A stretch of DNA of 64,000 nt from Clostridia bacterium (GTDB taxonomy: Bacteria; Bacillota; Clostridia; Lachnospirales; Lachnospiraceae), in assembly GCA_910574255.1 (NCBI GenBank), contig CAJTAK010000003.1, positions 1-64,000 on the forward strand, written 5' to 3'. The notes under the pieces are model-generated. The model saw only the letters and a program-made list of their open reading frames with translations, was not told the DNA's origin and made no database searches. The position numbers and the translations under genes were made by a program. Below are positions 53,686-62,444 of this stretch, in pieces; positions within the stretch are counted from its first letter, which is position 1; the number at the start of each line of letters is the position of its first letter.

Positions 53686-54798
53686 CTAATCATACTGTCT
53701 TTCAAGTTTCCCATTCTTCCCGGCATATCCGGCAATCTCCCGCAGCTCCTCTTTCCATTCCCCCGTCTCCTCCAAATCCAGCGTACAAATCACCCTTTTA
53801 CAGCCGTCAATCAACGCTTTCGCCCTCTCCACTTTCTCCGGCCCAATCCTGCAAAAAGCTCTCTCAAGCACCACCTCCGAAGCAAGGGCCTTTGCCGGGG
53901 GACAATCCAAATCATTCTCCCACAAAATCCCCGCCGCAAAAGGCGTTCCCTCCCTCTGCAGTCTTCGAAAAACCGATGCCCCGGTTCCATTTCCGGCAAT
54001 GACAAAAACCTCCGGCTCCTTTTTTACAGGTTCAAGTTCCAGATTCCCTGTCTTCTCATCATAGCTTCCGGCTGTCATCTCATACAGCCCGGCAATATAT
54101 CCCGGCGTAAACACCTCCCCCGGTGTCCCGAACCGATCCACCTTATCCCCTTTCACGCACACGACCTTATCAGAGATACGTTCCGCCAGTTCAAGCTCGT
54201 GAAGAGACATAATTACCGACAGATGCCGGCTCCTTGACATTCCCTGAAGAATGGAGAGAAACTCCAGCTTATAACGAATATCAAGAAAGGAAGTAGGTTC
54301 ATCCAGCACAATGAGATCCGGTTCCTGGCAGATGGCCCGGGCCAGCATCACACGCTGCTTCTGTCCGTCACTGGTTCTGGCAAAATCCCGGTCCACAAGC
54401 TCCTCAATATGAACCAGCTCCATGGATTCCCGCACAATCCGCCTGTCCTCCTCCGAGAGAACCCCAAACTTTCCGGTATAGGGATAGCGGCCCGTAGCCA
54501 CCACATCCTCACAGGTCATCAGTTCCGGACGCACTCGTTCCGTGAGAACCACCGAAAGCTTTTTCGAAAGCTCTTTCCCTGAAAGTCCCTGGATCTCCTT
54601 TCCGTCCAGATGCACCATTCCCCCCAGGGGGGCAAGTTGTCGGATAATACTCTTTAATATAGTAGTTTTTCCTGCACCGTTCGGCCCAATCAGGGTAAGG
54701 ATTTCCCCCTTTTTCAACCGAATCTCAATATTTTTAATAAGCGGAACACCCTGATAGCCTACGGTCAGGCCCTCCGTATAAAAATAGAATTCTTCCAT
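53686..54798 (-). CDS. FecE/BtuD-type ABC ATPase with extra C-terminal domain
   Basis: Energy subunit of an iron-complex/cobalamin-type importer. The ATPase domain (about 1-245) has Walker A 'GPNGAGKTT', the signature in 'TSDGQKQRVMLARAI' (SDGQK in place of SGGQ/SGGE) and Walker B 'LIVLDEPTSFLD'. An additional domain of about 115 residues follows (about 255-370; 'VFVIAGNGTGASVFRRLQ', 'FAAGILWENDLDCPPAKALA'). I recall similar tails on ATPases of corrinoid-related transporters in Clostridia, but the function is unproven. Last gene of the riboswitch-led operon, five bases after the permease gene. Confidence 0.85.
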   Translation of the reverse strand: MEEFYFYTEGLTVGYQGVPLIKNIEIRLKKGEILTLIGPNGAGKTTILKSIIRQLAPLGGMVHLDGKEIQGLSGKELSKKLSVVLTERVRPELMTCEDVVATGRYPYTGKFGVLSEEDRRIVRESMELVHIEELVDRDFARTSDGQKQRVMLARAICQEPDLIVLDEPTSFLDIRYKLEFLSILQGMSRSRHLSVIMSLHELELAERISDKVVCVKGDKVDRFGTPGEVFTPGYIAGLYEMTAGSYDEKTGNLELEPVKKEPEVFVIAGNGTGASVFRRLQREGTPFAAGILWENDLDCPPAKALASEVVLERAFCRIGPEKVERAKALIDGCKRVICTLDLEETGEWKEELREIAGYAGKNGKLERQYD

Positions 54799-54803
54799 AT
54801 GCC

Positions 54804-55817
54804 TTACTCCGCTTTCTCTTTCTTTCGATGAACCATAACAAAGATTACAATCGGTGCTCCAAAAACCGCCGTTACCGTACTGATACTAAGCTCCGTGGGG
54901 ACAAATAAGGTTCGGGCCAAAAGGTCACACAGCAGGCAGAACACCGCACCTCCCAGAAAGCAGCCCGGAATCATCAAAATAGGCTTTGCAGTACGAAACA
55001 GGCTTTTTACCAAATGGGGAACCGCAATTCCCACAAAGGAAACCGGCCCGGCAAATGCGGTCACACAGGCCGAAAGCACACTGGACAAAATCACCAGCAG
55101 GGAGCGAAACACCTGAATATTCACCCCCATATTTTTTGCGTAGGATTCCCCCATCTGATAAGCACTGATGGGCTTAGACATAAAAAACACCAGGACGGAA
55201 GCCAGAAAGGTCACCACAGACATAAGGGCAACATTTTCCCAGCTGATTCCGGAAAAGCTTCCTTTCGACCAGTTATGCAGGTTCACAATATTGGAATCAT
55301 CCGCAAAGGTCACAATAAAGTCCGTCACCGCCGAGCAGATATATCCAATCATAACTCCACTCACAATCAGCATGGACATCCGATCCATCATGCGTGACAT
55401 GAGAAGAACAAAGCCCATGGAGATCATCGCTCCCACAAATGCGGCAGCAATCATCACCATGGAGCTGATATGAATGGCCCGTCCCAGAGCAAATACCATC
55501 ACCAGGGCAACAACAAGCTTTGCTCCGGAGGAGATGCCAAGGATAAAAGGACCCGCTATGGGATTATGGAAAAAGGTCTGCAAAAGATAGCCGGACAGGG
55601 CAAGCCCTCCCCCCAGAACAGCCGCAGCCAAAGCCCGTGGAAAGCGTATCTCCATAATAATATCCGTAAATGTCCCGTCCGCTTCTCCTCCCAAAAGGAT
55701 GTGCAGAACCTCTTTTAGGGGCACTGATACACTTCCCGCACACAAATTCAGTGCCAGAAAGAAAAGCAACAAAATTCCTAATATAAAAAATGACAACACA
55801 TATCGTCTCTTCTTCAT
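54804..55817 (-). CDS. FecCD-type ABC permease
   Basis: A membrane subunit of about 337 residues with nine to ten hydrophobic segments and the FecCD/BtuC motifs 'LPRALAAAVLGGGLALSG'-like ('RFPRALAAAVLGG'), 'GYLLQTFFHNPIAGPFILGISSGA' and 'VGIAVPHLVK'. Such permeases move heme, iron-siderophores or cobalamin. GGAG lies six bases before the ATG at 55817 and overlaps the end of the upstream gene. Confidence 0.92.
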   Translation of the reverse strand: MKKRRYVLSFFILGILLLFFLALNLCAGSVSVPLKEVLHILLGGEADGTFTDIIMEIRFPRALAAAVLGGGLALSGYLLQTFFHNPIAGPFILGISSGAKLVVALVMVFALGRAIHISSMVMIAAAFVGAMISMGFVLLMSRMMDRMSMLIVSGVMIGYICSAVTDFIVTFADDSNIVNLHNWSKGSFSGISWENVALMSVVTFLASVLVFFMSKPISAYQMGESYAKNMGVNIQVFRSLLVILSSVLSACVTAFAGPVSFVGIAVPHLVKSLFRTAKPILMIPGCFLGGAVFCLLCDLLARTLFVPTELSISTVTAVFGAPIVIFVMVHRKKEKAE

Positions 55818-55820
55818 CAC

Positions 55821-56966
55821 TTACTCCAACCGATACAGATAAGTCATATCATCCTCACCCGTAAGCATTTTGTGCATATCGGAAATAATGGTTCCAAGCT
55901 CCATAGAGGACTGATAGAGATTTTTTGTAGTACAGTAGACATTTCCCTGCTGCACTGCCTGAAATCGCTCCAACAAATTGCTTTTTTCCAGCAAATCTTC
56001 TATGGAGGATAACTCCTCTGTGGTGGTACTGTTATAAATAATATAATCCGCATCCTGGGCCGCCGCATAGAATTCCTCCATCTGCATCGTCACATTGGAG
56101 GAAGCCGTATCCTCTTCCTCTCCCAGATGTTCAAACACATAGCTGCCCCCGGCCATCTCAATCATTTTTGGCAGATAATCCGAAGAGCGACGCACATTGA
56201 CCTCCCCATTGGCAGTAATATAGAAGAAAGCCACCCTGCTTCCTGTCTTTTCTCCCTGATCCACAGTCTCAAACGCCTTTACTTCCTCCTCAAAAGCAGC
56301 TTCAGCTTCTTCCTCTTTCTCTGTCAGTACTCCGTACAGCCTGACCCACTCCGTTCTTCCAAGAGGATTACTCTCATAGCTGGAATAGTCCACCAGCACA
56401 GGGACTTTCAGCTTCTCCAACTGCTCCTTGACCTCCGGCGTATGATAAATCATGGTATTTTCTACTGCAAGTCCGCAGCCCTTTGACACGATCTGCTCAT
56501 AATCGGGGGCCGCATAACTGCCCGCATGGAGAATATCTCCTCGCTCCATAGCGGCTCTCGCTTCCTCAATATACCAGGAATCCGCCTTTAAGCCGGAAAA
56601 TCCAACCCTGTCAAGAGCATCCAGGGACACGAACATATCCATAACCGCAGAAGCCACCAGATAGATATTTTCAACAGGCTGCTGCAGCACAATAATATCT
56701 CCGCTTAAGTCCGACGGCACTTTCATTTCCTCCGGAACCACCAGATAACGTGCATCCTCGGCAATGGTCAACAGCTTATAGCCGCCTTCATAATAATCCA
56801 CTCCAAATTCACTGGCATAGCGAAGCTCCATACTGCTCTCCCAGGTAAGCTCCCGGCTGATATCCTTGTTATTTTTTGTGCTTTCTTCCTTTTGCCCGTT
56901 CTTGCAGGAGGTCAGGGAAAGTAACAGCACGCCGACAAGACCAATTGCAGTCAGCTTTTTTATCAT
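55821..56966 (-). CDS. FepB/BtuF-type substrate-binding lipoprotein
   Basis: Surface binding protein of the FecCD-type importer, about 381 residues: signal peptide with lipobox 'LLSLTSC', then two Rossmann-like lobes joined by a long helix (class III; 'SALDRVGFSGLKADSW', 'VDYSSYESNPLGRTEWVRLYG', 'DADYIIYNSTTTEELSS'). The family takes iron, heme or corrinoid complexes. ATG at 56966 chosen because it begins the signal peptide; it lies 17 bases after the previous stop. Confidence 0.88.
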   Translation of the reverse strand: MIKKLTAIGLVGVLLLSLTSCKNGQKEESTKNNKDISRELTWESSMELRYASEFGVDYYEGGYKLLTIAEDARYLVVPEEMKVPSDLSGDIIVLQQPVENIYLVASAVMDMFVSLDALDRVGFSGLKADSWYIEEARAAMERGDILHAGSYAAPDYEQIVSKGCGLAVENTMIYHTPEVKEQLEKLKVPVLVDYSSYESNPLGRTEWVRLYGVLTEKEEEAEAAFEEEVKAFETVDQGEKTGSRVAFFYITANGEVNVRRSSDYLPKMIEMAGGSYVFEHLGEEEDTASSNVTMQMEEFYAAAQDADYIIYNSTTTEELSSIEDLLEKSNLLERFQAVQQGNVYCTTKNLYQSSMELGTIISDMHKMLTGEDDMTYLYRLE

Positions 56967-56982
56967 CTGCACATACACCCTT

Positions 56983-57546
56983 TCAGCTTCTAAGCATTCT
57001 TCTTCTCTTACTGATAAAGGAAACAACGACGCATATAAAAATAATAAATATCACCATATAGACGACTCTCTGGGCTGCCGCCTGGGGTGTCTGTTGTTTT
57101 GACATAACGCCCTCCAGGTCAAAGGTCAGCTGATATGTAATCTCATGGGGCGTGCTCATGGCTGTAGTATCTGCAATTACCTCCACTGGTTCATTGAAAA
57201 CTGTAATGGGAATCTCAAAGGTGGAATAGCCCTCCTCATAAAGGGGAAAATACTTTTTTCCCTCCACAAGCATGTAATCGTAGTGGGTACTGCTCCACTC
57301 AATCCGGGCATAAGCATGTCCGTCCAAAACCGTCAGACCTGCCGGGGAGGACACCGTAGTTCTTCCCGTTCCGCCTGTCAGCTCCACTTCTATGGCATAT
57401 TCTCCATCCTCCATGTCAATAAGTGCCGCCTCCGGCTCTCCTGCTTCTGCACCGTAAGCCGCCAATCCAGGAAAAGCAAGACATCCTCCCAGGAGAATTG
57501 TAAAAACTGATACTTTAAGCATCCGAAACAGTTTTCCTTTTTTCAT
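56983..57546 (-). CDS. Membrane-anchored surface protein with NEAT-like beta domain
   Basis: A 187-residue exported protein: signal peptide (about 1-30), one beta-rich domain ('DGEYAIEVELTGGTGRTTVSSP', 'HAYARIEWSSTHYDYMLVEGKKYFPL', 'DTTAMSTPHEITYQLTF'; about 38-150) and a C-terminal helix with positively charged tail ('VYMVIFIIFICVVVSFISKRR') for anchoring. The strand pattern, with a Tyr-rich segment, resembles NEAT heme-binding domains; this is my reading, not a search result. Same operon as the second NEAT-like lipoprotein, the chelatase and the ABC importer. Confidence 0.65.
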   Translation of the reverse strand: MKKGKLFRMLKVSVFTILLGGCLAFPGLAAYGAEAGEPEAALIDMEDGEYAIEVELTGGTGRTTVSSPAGLTVLDGHAYARIEWSSTHYDYMLVEGKKYFPLYEEGYSTFEIPITVFNEPVEVIADTTAMSTPHEITYQLTFDLEGVMSKQQTPQAAAQRVVYMVIFIIFICVVVSFISKRRRMLRS

Positions 57547-57654
57547 AATGATTTCTCCAATCATACATATAAATCTAAGGCTGCCGCAAGAAAAAGCTCT
57601 TGGCCTTTGCGGCAGCCCCCGAATGTTTATCATCCAAAGTCAGATATGCAGCCC

Positions 57655-58224
57655 CTATTCCATTCTTTGGGGATTCGAGACACTGACCTTATGATCGTAC
57701 CAGGTTCCCTTTGTTCCAATCAGTGCCAGATCAAATTCTACATCTATCCCGGGAACCGGAATATCGAATCCATAGACCTCTTCTGTTATGCCGTCACTGT
57801 AGGTAACGGAATCTGTCGTCGGCTCAAGAACCCTGGCCCCCTCCTTACCGGCATCTTCCGCCACACCGGGAAAAAGATTCACAATATTTTTAGAAGCCAG
57901 GGATACATGTATCACCATCTCCCCATTCTCTACGGTAAGAGTTCCCTTTCCGTCGTGGGCCTCGCATACATGAAACATGCTGCTGTCCGTATCAAATTCC
58001 GCCGTATAAGTACCATCTTTCAAAACGACTGCAGGTGCAGCCTTTTCTTCCTCTTCTTTCTGGTCCTCTGAATCTTGTTCATTCCCAAGGTCCGCCTCCG
58101 GCTCGGATGCTTCCATCGTCTCCTGTTCCTGATCTTCCTCTGCATTTTTCAAAGAGGTGCAGCCCGTTAAAAGTGTCCCTATCACAAGGGCCGTGCTCAC
58201 TAACATGATGATTTTTCTTTTCAT
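57655..58224 (-). CDS. Lipoprotein with NEAT-like domain
   Basis: A 189-residue lipoprotein: lipobox 'IGTLLTGC', an acidic Glu/Asp-rich linker (about 25-65), then a single beta domain with 'LKDGTYTAEFDTDSSMFHV', 'GKGTLTVENGEMVIHVSLASKNIVNLF' and 'FDLALIGTKGTWYDHKVSVSN'. The opening 'DGTYT...SM....G.LTV.NG' follows the NEAT pattern of heme-uptake proteins. It could relay a tetrapyrrole to the binding protein encoded downstream. ATG at 58224 with AAGGA upstream. Confidence 0.68.
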   Translation of the reverse strand: MKRKIIMLVSTALVIGTLLTGCTSLKNAEEDQEQETMEASEPEADLGNEQDSEDQKEEEEKAAPAVVLKDGTYTAEFDTDSSMFHVCEAHDGKGTLTVENGEMVIHVSLASKNIVNLFPGVAEDAGKEGARVLEPTTDSVTYSDGITEEVYGFDIPVPGIDVEFDLALIGTKGTWYDHKVSVSNPQRME

Positions 58225-58281
58225 TTTCTTTTTCCTTACTTTCACTGTTCAATGAATGCAAATACTGGCTGAACAGATAAT

Positions 58282-59514
58282 TTACTTCATAGCTGCTGCG
58301 GTATGTGCAATATACAGATCCTGAATCGCCGGAATCTGGCCAAGTCCTGCAATCTGTGTATCTACACTGTCAAACTTACCGGATGCCGTAAACATGCTCT
58401 TCCAGGAATCATCATCGTCTCCGGCCATATCATTGTTGGCATGATCACCCGCCACTACCATCAGGGGACGGAGAATCACTTTCTTGTAGCCGGCCTCTGC
58501 CACTGCCTCAATCACGGCTTCGCAGGCCGTTTCCTCCGGCTCTCCCTCAACAGTTCCGATAAATACATTCTCATAGCCAAGCTCTTTCATCTGTGTCTGC
58601 ATCTGGCTGTAGGAAACCTTAGCCGTGTGGGAGGTTCCGTGTCCCAGGAATACAAATGCCGCACCGTCCTCCTTTGCCCCATCCAGGCTGTCATAACCAG
58701 CCGTCTTCACGGCTTCTTCCGTAACTGCTTCTGCTACGGCTTTCTTGTCTGCATTGATAACTGTTGCGTCCGATCCAACGTCTCCCAGCAGGGGTTCCGC
58801 AATCTTTACGGATTCAAACTTGTCCTCATAGGCCCCAACGGACTCCATCAGCTCGTCATACTCCGCACCACGCATCAGGTGCGTGGGCTGAATCACAAGA
58901 TTCTTTACCCCATTTGCCACCGCACGCTCCAGAGCCTGATCCATATTGTCAATAAACTCATTATCCCTTGCCTGCACATGATTGATAATAATCTGAGCCG
59001 TAAATGCTCTCCTTACGGACCAGTCAGGATTTGCCGCAGCCAGGGCATCCTCAATCCCCTTAATGTCCGCCACACGGCTGTCATTAAAGGATGTACCGAA
59101 GCTGACTACCAAAAGCTCGTTCTCGCCAATCTCATCCTGGTTAAGTGGATCGTCCTTGGAAGCATCTCCCGTGTCTCTTCCAAAGTAATCCGGATCCGCT
59201 TCTTTACCCTCCACTAACTCTTTCTGAGCATCCGTCAATGCATCCCAGGCAGCCTTTGCCGCTGCACACTGTGCATCCGTCTCGTCCGTTCTCTTCTGAA
59301 CATAGATTGCATCAATCAAACCTGCAACTTCATCTGCTTTTTCCTGATCGGAAGCTTCCTCTCCCGGTGCTTCCGTCTCCTCAGGTGTCTCCTCCGGCGT
59401 TTCTGCTTCCTCTGCCGGTGCAGGTGCTGCCGGCTCCGCTTCCTTGCCGCATCCGCTTAAGCAAAAAACAAGCACCATAAGTGCTGCCAGCAAAAGTGAC
59501 ATGTTTCTTCTCAT
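58282..59514 (-). CDS. cbiK: Exported CbiK-type cobaltochelatase (lipoprotein)
   Basis: A 410-residue protein with a lipoprotein signal (lipobox 'VFCLSGC'), an acidic Pro/Glu linker (about 25-60), a short helical segment ('AAWDALTDAQKELVE') and a CbiK-type chelatase domain (about 130-405; 'LLVVSFGTSFNDSR', 'FVFLGHGTSH', 'LRPLMVVAGDHANNDMAG'). The two histidine sites, in 'GHGTSH' and 'GDHANND', match the CbiK metal-binding and catalytic residues. CbiK inserts cobalt into sirohydrochlorin; it is usually cytoplasmic, but exported CbiK is known in Desulfovibrio. Expressed from a cobalamin riboswitch, so it should be off when B12 is plentiful. Confidence 0.88.
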   Translation of the reverse strand: MRRNMSLLLAALMVLVFCLSGCGKEAEPAAPAPAEEAETPEETPEETEAPGEEASDQEKADEVAGLIDAIYVQKRTDETDAQCAAAKAAWDALTDAQKELVEGKEADPDYFGRDTGDASKDDPLNQDEIGENELLVVSFGTSFNDSRVADIKGIEDALAAANPDWSVRRAFTAQIIINHVQARDNEFIDNMDQALERAVANGVKNLVIQPTHLMRGAEYDELMESVGAYEDKFESVKIAEPLLGDVGSDATVINADKKAVAEAVTEEAVKTAGYDSLDGAKEDGAAFVFLGHGTSHTAKVSYSQMQTQMKELGYENVFIGTVEGEPEETACEAVIEAVAEAGYKKVILRPLMVVAGDHANNDMAGDDDDSWKSMFTASGKFDSVDTQIAGLGQIPAIQDLYIAHTAAAMK

Positions 59515-59561
59515 ATTGTTCCTCCTTCTTTGGAACGTCGCAGGCCGTTCTGGTTAAATGT

Positions 59562-59591
59562 AAAAATGCCCTCCTTGTTCGGGAAAGGCAT
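59562..59591 (-). terminator. Terminator of the cobalamin riboswitch expression platform
   Basis: On the minus strand ATGCC-TTTCC pairs with GGAGGGCAT and is followed by TTTTT, upstream of cbiK. Likely formed when cobalamin is bound. Confidence 0.7.
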
Positions 59592-59713
59592 CGGTAAGAG
59601 GACGCAATGATGTTGTATGTTTTTCTGACATCTGCGACCAGTTACTCGTGGCCTCGGGGCCGGTGTATCCATTCATCTAACTATATGGTTCACCGAGATT
59701 TCTCCCGAATTTT

Positions 59714-59896
59714 CCGCAGGCAGGTCTCCTGACTTGTAGATCCTCACAACAATGCCGCCTTCCCAATCTCTCAGTGGCTTATATGGCATCCCACTCCCTA
59801 CTTACAGTGACGAGTTCGCACAGGACTTTCACCTGTTTCCCTTTTCACCACGCCGCATCCGGACGGCGTGACACCTGCAGCCCGCTTCCTGCGAAG
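59714..59896 (-). promoter_or_regulatory. Cobalamin riboswitch
   Basis: On the minus strand: P1 pairing (CGCAGG / CCTGCGG), the conserved 'GGTGAAAGTCC' and 'CACTGTAA' core, and the B12 box GCCACTG (rc of 59773-59780 region), with a GC-rich P-stem (CGCCGTCC...GGACGGCG at 59850-59875). It leads to a terminator and the cbiK start. Confidence 0.92.
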
Positions 59897-59906
59897 CTAC
59901 GAACGT

Positions 59907-59935
59907 AATATAGCACATTCCCTGACAAAAAGCAA
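59907..59935 (-). promoter_or_regulatory. Promoter of the cobalamin-riboswitch operon
   Basis: Minus-strand TTGCTT (59930-59935), 17-base spacer, TATATT (59907-59912). Transcription would start at the 5' edge of the riboswitch. Confidence 0.65.
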
Positions 59936-59965
59936 TATGCATTGTGCGTAATAACAAAAATCTAG

Positions 59966-59994
59966 TTGAAAAAAATTTCTATCCCCCGTATAAT
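59966..59994 (+). promoter_or_regulatory. Promoter of the cobI-ABC exporter operon
   Basis: TTGAAA (59966-59971), 17-base spacer, perfect TATAAT (59989-59994), giving a short leader of about 45 bases without room for a riboswitch. Confidence 0.78.
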
Positions 59995-60043
59995 AAATCT
60001 CATGCATTTACAAAAGAACTGAAATAAGATTAGGAGAACGCTT

Positions 60044-60742
60044 ATGACTGGAATCTTATATGGTGCGGGCGTTGGCCCTGGTGATCCGGAGCTTATGACT
60101 CTAAAGGCCGTACGTCTCATCCGTGAAAATGAAGTGATCGCTCTTCCGGGACCTGATGCCAGAGAAACGGTAGCCTACCAGATTGCCGTTCAGGCCCTAC
60201 CGGAATTGGCGGAAAAAAACCTCCTTTCCGTGGACATGCCCATGACCCACGACAAGGAGGAGATGAACCGAAATCACCAAAAGGCGGCCGATATCATTGA
60301 AGCTTATCTGAAAGAGGGAAAAAATGTGGTTTTCCTTACATTGGGAGATCCCACCATTTACTCTACTTACCTCTATGTGCAGAAGCATATTCTAAATCGG
60401 GGCTATCATACAGAGCTGGTCAGCGGAATTACTTCTTTCTGTGCTGCCGCAGCACGGACAGGTACGTCTCTGGTTGAGTGGGATGAGCAGCTGCATATCC
60501 TGCCCGCCGTTCACAAGCTGAACAGCGACCTATCCCTCCCCGGCAACTATGTTTTGATGAAATCCGGGCGGAAGATGCAGCAGGTCAAGGAGATTCTAAA
60601 GTCCAGCGGCCGGGATGTGGTTATGGTGGAAAACTGCGGCATGGCAAATGAACATATCTACCGCAGCACAGATGAGATCCCCGATGATGCCGGATACTAT
60701 TCTCTCATCATTGCAAAGGAGCTAAAAGGCAGGCATGATTGA
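60044..60742 (+). CDS. cbiL: Precorrin-2 / cobalt-factor II C20-methyltransferase (CbiL/CobI)
   Basis: A 232-residue SAM-dependent tetrapyrrole methyltransferase of the TP-methylase fold. Visible are 'GAGVGPGDPELMTLKAV', 'LGDPTIYSTYLYV' and 'VSGITSFCAAAARTGTSL'. It adds the C20 methyl group in corrin synthesis, the step that follows CbiK. It is the only other corrin-pathway gene in the window. AGGAG before the ATG; the stop overlaps the ATPase start by eight bases, indicating tight coupling. Confidence 0.92.
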   Translation: MTGILYGAGVGPGDPELMTLKAVRLIRENEVIALPGPDARETVAYQIAVQALPELAEKNLLSVDMPMTHDKEEMNRNHQKAADIIEAYLKEGKNVVFLTLGDPTIYSTYLYVQKHILNRGYHTELVSGITSFCAAAARTGTSLVEWDEQLHILPAVHKLNSDLSLPGNYVLMKSGRKMQQVKEILKSSGRDVVMVENCGMANEHIYRSTDEIPDDAGYYSLIIAKELKGRHD

Positions 60743-61571
60743 GCTTCAAAATCTCACAAAAAAATTTGAGCATTTTACTGCTGTGGATTCCATCAATCTT
60801 CGAATTGAGACAGGTGAATTTTTTGGTCTGTTGGGACCCAACGGTGCCGGAAAGACAACTACGATCGGTATGTTGTCCACGTTACTGCTTCCCACTTCTG
60901 GTGAGATTCGAATTGACGGCGAGCTCTTAACCAGAAAGCGGCAGGATCTCAAGAAAAAGGTCAGTGTCATCACCCAAGAGTATTCCATGCGGCAGGATAT
61001 GGATATGGAGGAAATCATGGAGTACCAGGGGCGGCTTTACTTTATGCCTGTGAAGCAGATAAGAGCACGTACAAAGGAGCTTTTTGCCTTTGCAGGTCTT
61101 ACGGAGCACCGCAGGAAAACCATCCGCAAGCTATCCGGCGGCATGAAACGTAAGCTGATGGTCTGCCGGGCTCTCCTTACGGAGCCGGAGATTCTTCTTT
61201 TAGACGAGCCTACCGCCGGTATGGATGCCATCTCCCGGCGGCAGATGTGGGGGCTGCTGCGGCAGTTAAATGAGCAGGGATTAACTATCCTTTTGACCAC
61301 CCACTACATCGAGGAAGCTCAGTCTCTCTGTAGCCGTGTAGCCCTGATGAACGGCGGAAAGCTGAATGAGATTGACACACCGGCCCATTTGATTGAAAAT
61401 CTGGGGGCTTATGCCATTGACGAGACACTGCCGGAGGGATTGCACAGCCGTTACTTTCATGAGCGTTCCGAAGCCATCGCCTGTTTAAGCAGCCTTACCA
61501 GTCAATGCACGCTTCGGGATACTACGCTGGAGGATGTATTTGTGGAGCAGGTTGGAAAACGTCTGTCATAA
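60735..61571 (+). CDS. ABC-2 type exporter ATPase
   Basis: A 278-residue ATPase of the drug/daunorubicin-resistance group: Walker A 'GPNGAGKTT', signature 'LSGGMKRK', Walker B 'ILLLDEPTAGMD' and the H-loop 'TTHYIEEA'. Partner of the ABC-2 permease that follows. Overlaps the cbiL stop, which is unusual for a methyltransferase and suggests a shared physiological task. Confidence 0.9.
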   Translation: MIELQNLTKKFEHFTAVDSINLRIETGEFFGLLGPNGAGKTTTIGMLSTLLLPTSGEIRIDGELLTRKRQDLKKKVSVITQEYSMRQDMDMEEIMEYQGRLYFMPVKQIRARTKELFAFAGLTEHRRKTIRKLSGGMKRKLMVCRALLTEPEILLLDEPTAGMDAISRRQMWGLLRQLNEQGLTILLTTHYIEEAQSLCSRVALMNGGKLNEIDTPAHLIENLGAYAIDETLPEGLHSRYFHERSEAIACLSSLTSQCTLRDTTLEDVFVEQVGKRLS

Positions 61572-61594
61572 AAATCTGTTAGATGGAGTATCTT

Positions 61595-62326
61595 ATGGGA
61601 ATTATCACGATTTTATGGGAAAAATGGAGGGAATTTCTGCGGGACTTTTCCCGCATCACCTTGGCGGCTCTGGTCGCCCCATTGATGTATCTGATTGTAT
61701 TTGGCTGGGGAATCCGGACTACCATGAACGGAATGCCCTATCTCAATTTTTTGATACCCGGCGTGGTATCTTTAACCACTATGAACGGCAGCTTCAATGC
61801 CATCGCTCAAAATCTGAATGTGCAGCGGCTCTATGAAAAAGCCTTTGATCAGGTAATTATCTCCCCCACCCCTCTGTGGCAGTTTATCGCCGGACAGATT
61901 CTGGCCGGGGCTCTTCGAGGACTTTATGCGGGAGGTATTATCCTTTTTCTTGTATGGCCTATCGAAACCGGACTTGTATTTAACGGAATCTCCATTTTGA
62001 TTCTCTTTTTAAACGGTGCAGTCTTTTCCGCCCTTGGCATTGTAGTCTCTTTCCTGGCCCGCAGCCATGCGGATGTACCCCGGTTTTCCAATTACTTTAT
62101 TATGCCTATGGCTTACCTGTGCAACACCTTTTTTTCCACGGATCGCATTCCTCACGGAGCCCGGGAAATGATTGCTGCCCTGCCCCTTTCCCAGACCAGC
62201 CGCATGGTCCGGGGCATTGCCACAAAAGAGCCTGTAAACCTACTGGGCATTCTGATTCTGCTTGCTTATCTTGTTGTACTTACGGGAATTGGACTTTCCT
62301 TTGTGTATAAGAAAAAGAATCTGTAG
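61595..62326 (+). CDS. ABC-2 type membrane permease
   Basis: A 243-residue membrane protein with six predicted segments and ABC-2 features ('LNFLIPGVVSLTTMNGSF', 'AYLCNTFFSTDRIPHGAREMIAALPLSQTSRMVRG', quoted in parts). The ATG at 61595 follows GGAG; an earlier ATG at 61583 overlaps that site. Together with the ATPase it would export, or less often import, an unknown compound linked to cbiL. Confidence 0.87.
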   Translation: MGIITILWEKWREFLRDFSRITLAALVAPLMYLIVFGWGIRTTMNGMPYLNFLIPGVVSLTTMNGSFNAIAQNLNVQRLYEKAFDQVIISPTPLWQFIAGQILAGALRGLYAGGIILFLVWPIETGLVFNGISILILFLNGAVFSALGIVVSFLARSHADVPRFSNYFIMPMAYLCNTFFSTDRIPHGAREMIAALPLSQTSRMVRGIATKEPVNLLGILILLAYLVVLTGIGLSFVYKKKNL

Positions 62327-62444
62327 AAGTCTGAGCAGTGCAAAAATAAAAGATGACAAAGTTGTCAGACTACATTTTTATAGGGTGAAGCCCGACTTTC
62401 GGAAAATCGGCGGTTTTCCGAATGGCACTCACTGCCAAAATTAT

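Noticed and set aside
59966..60043. Second cobalamin riboswitch before cbiL
   Set aside because: The leader from the predicted start site is only about 45 bases and lacks the B12 box.
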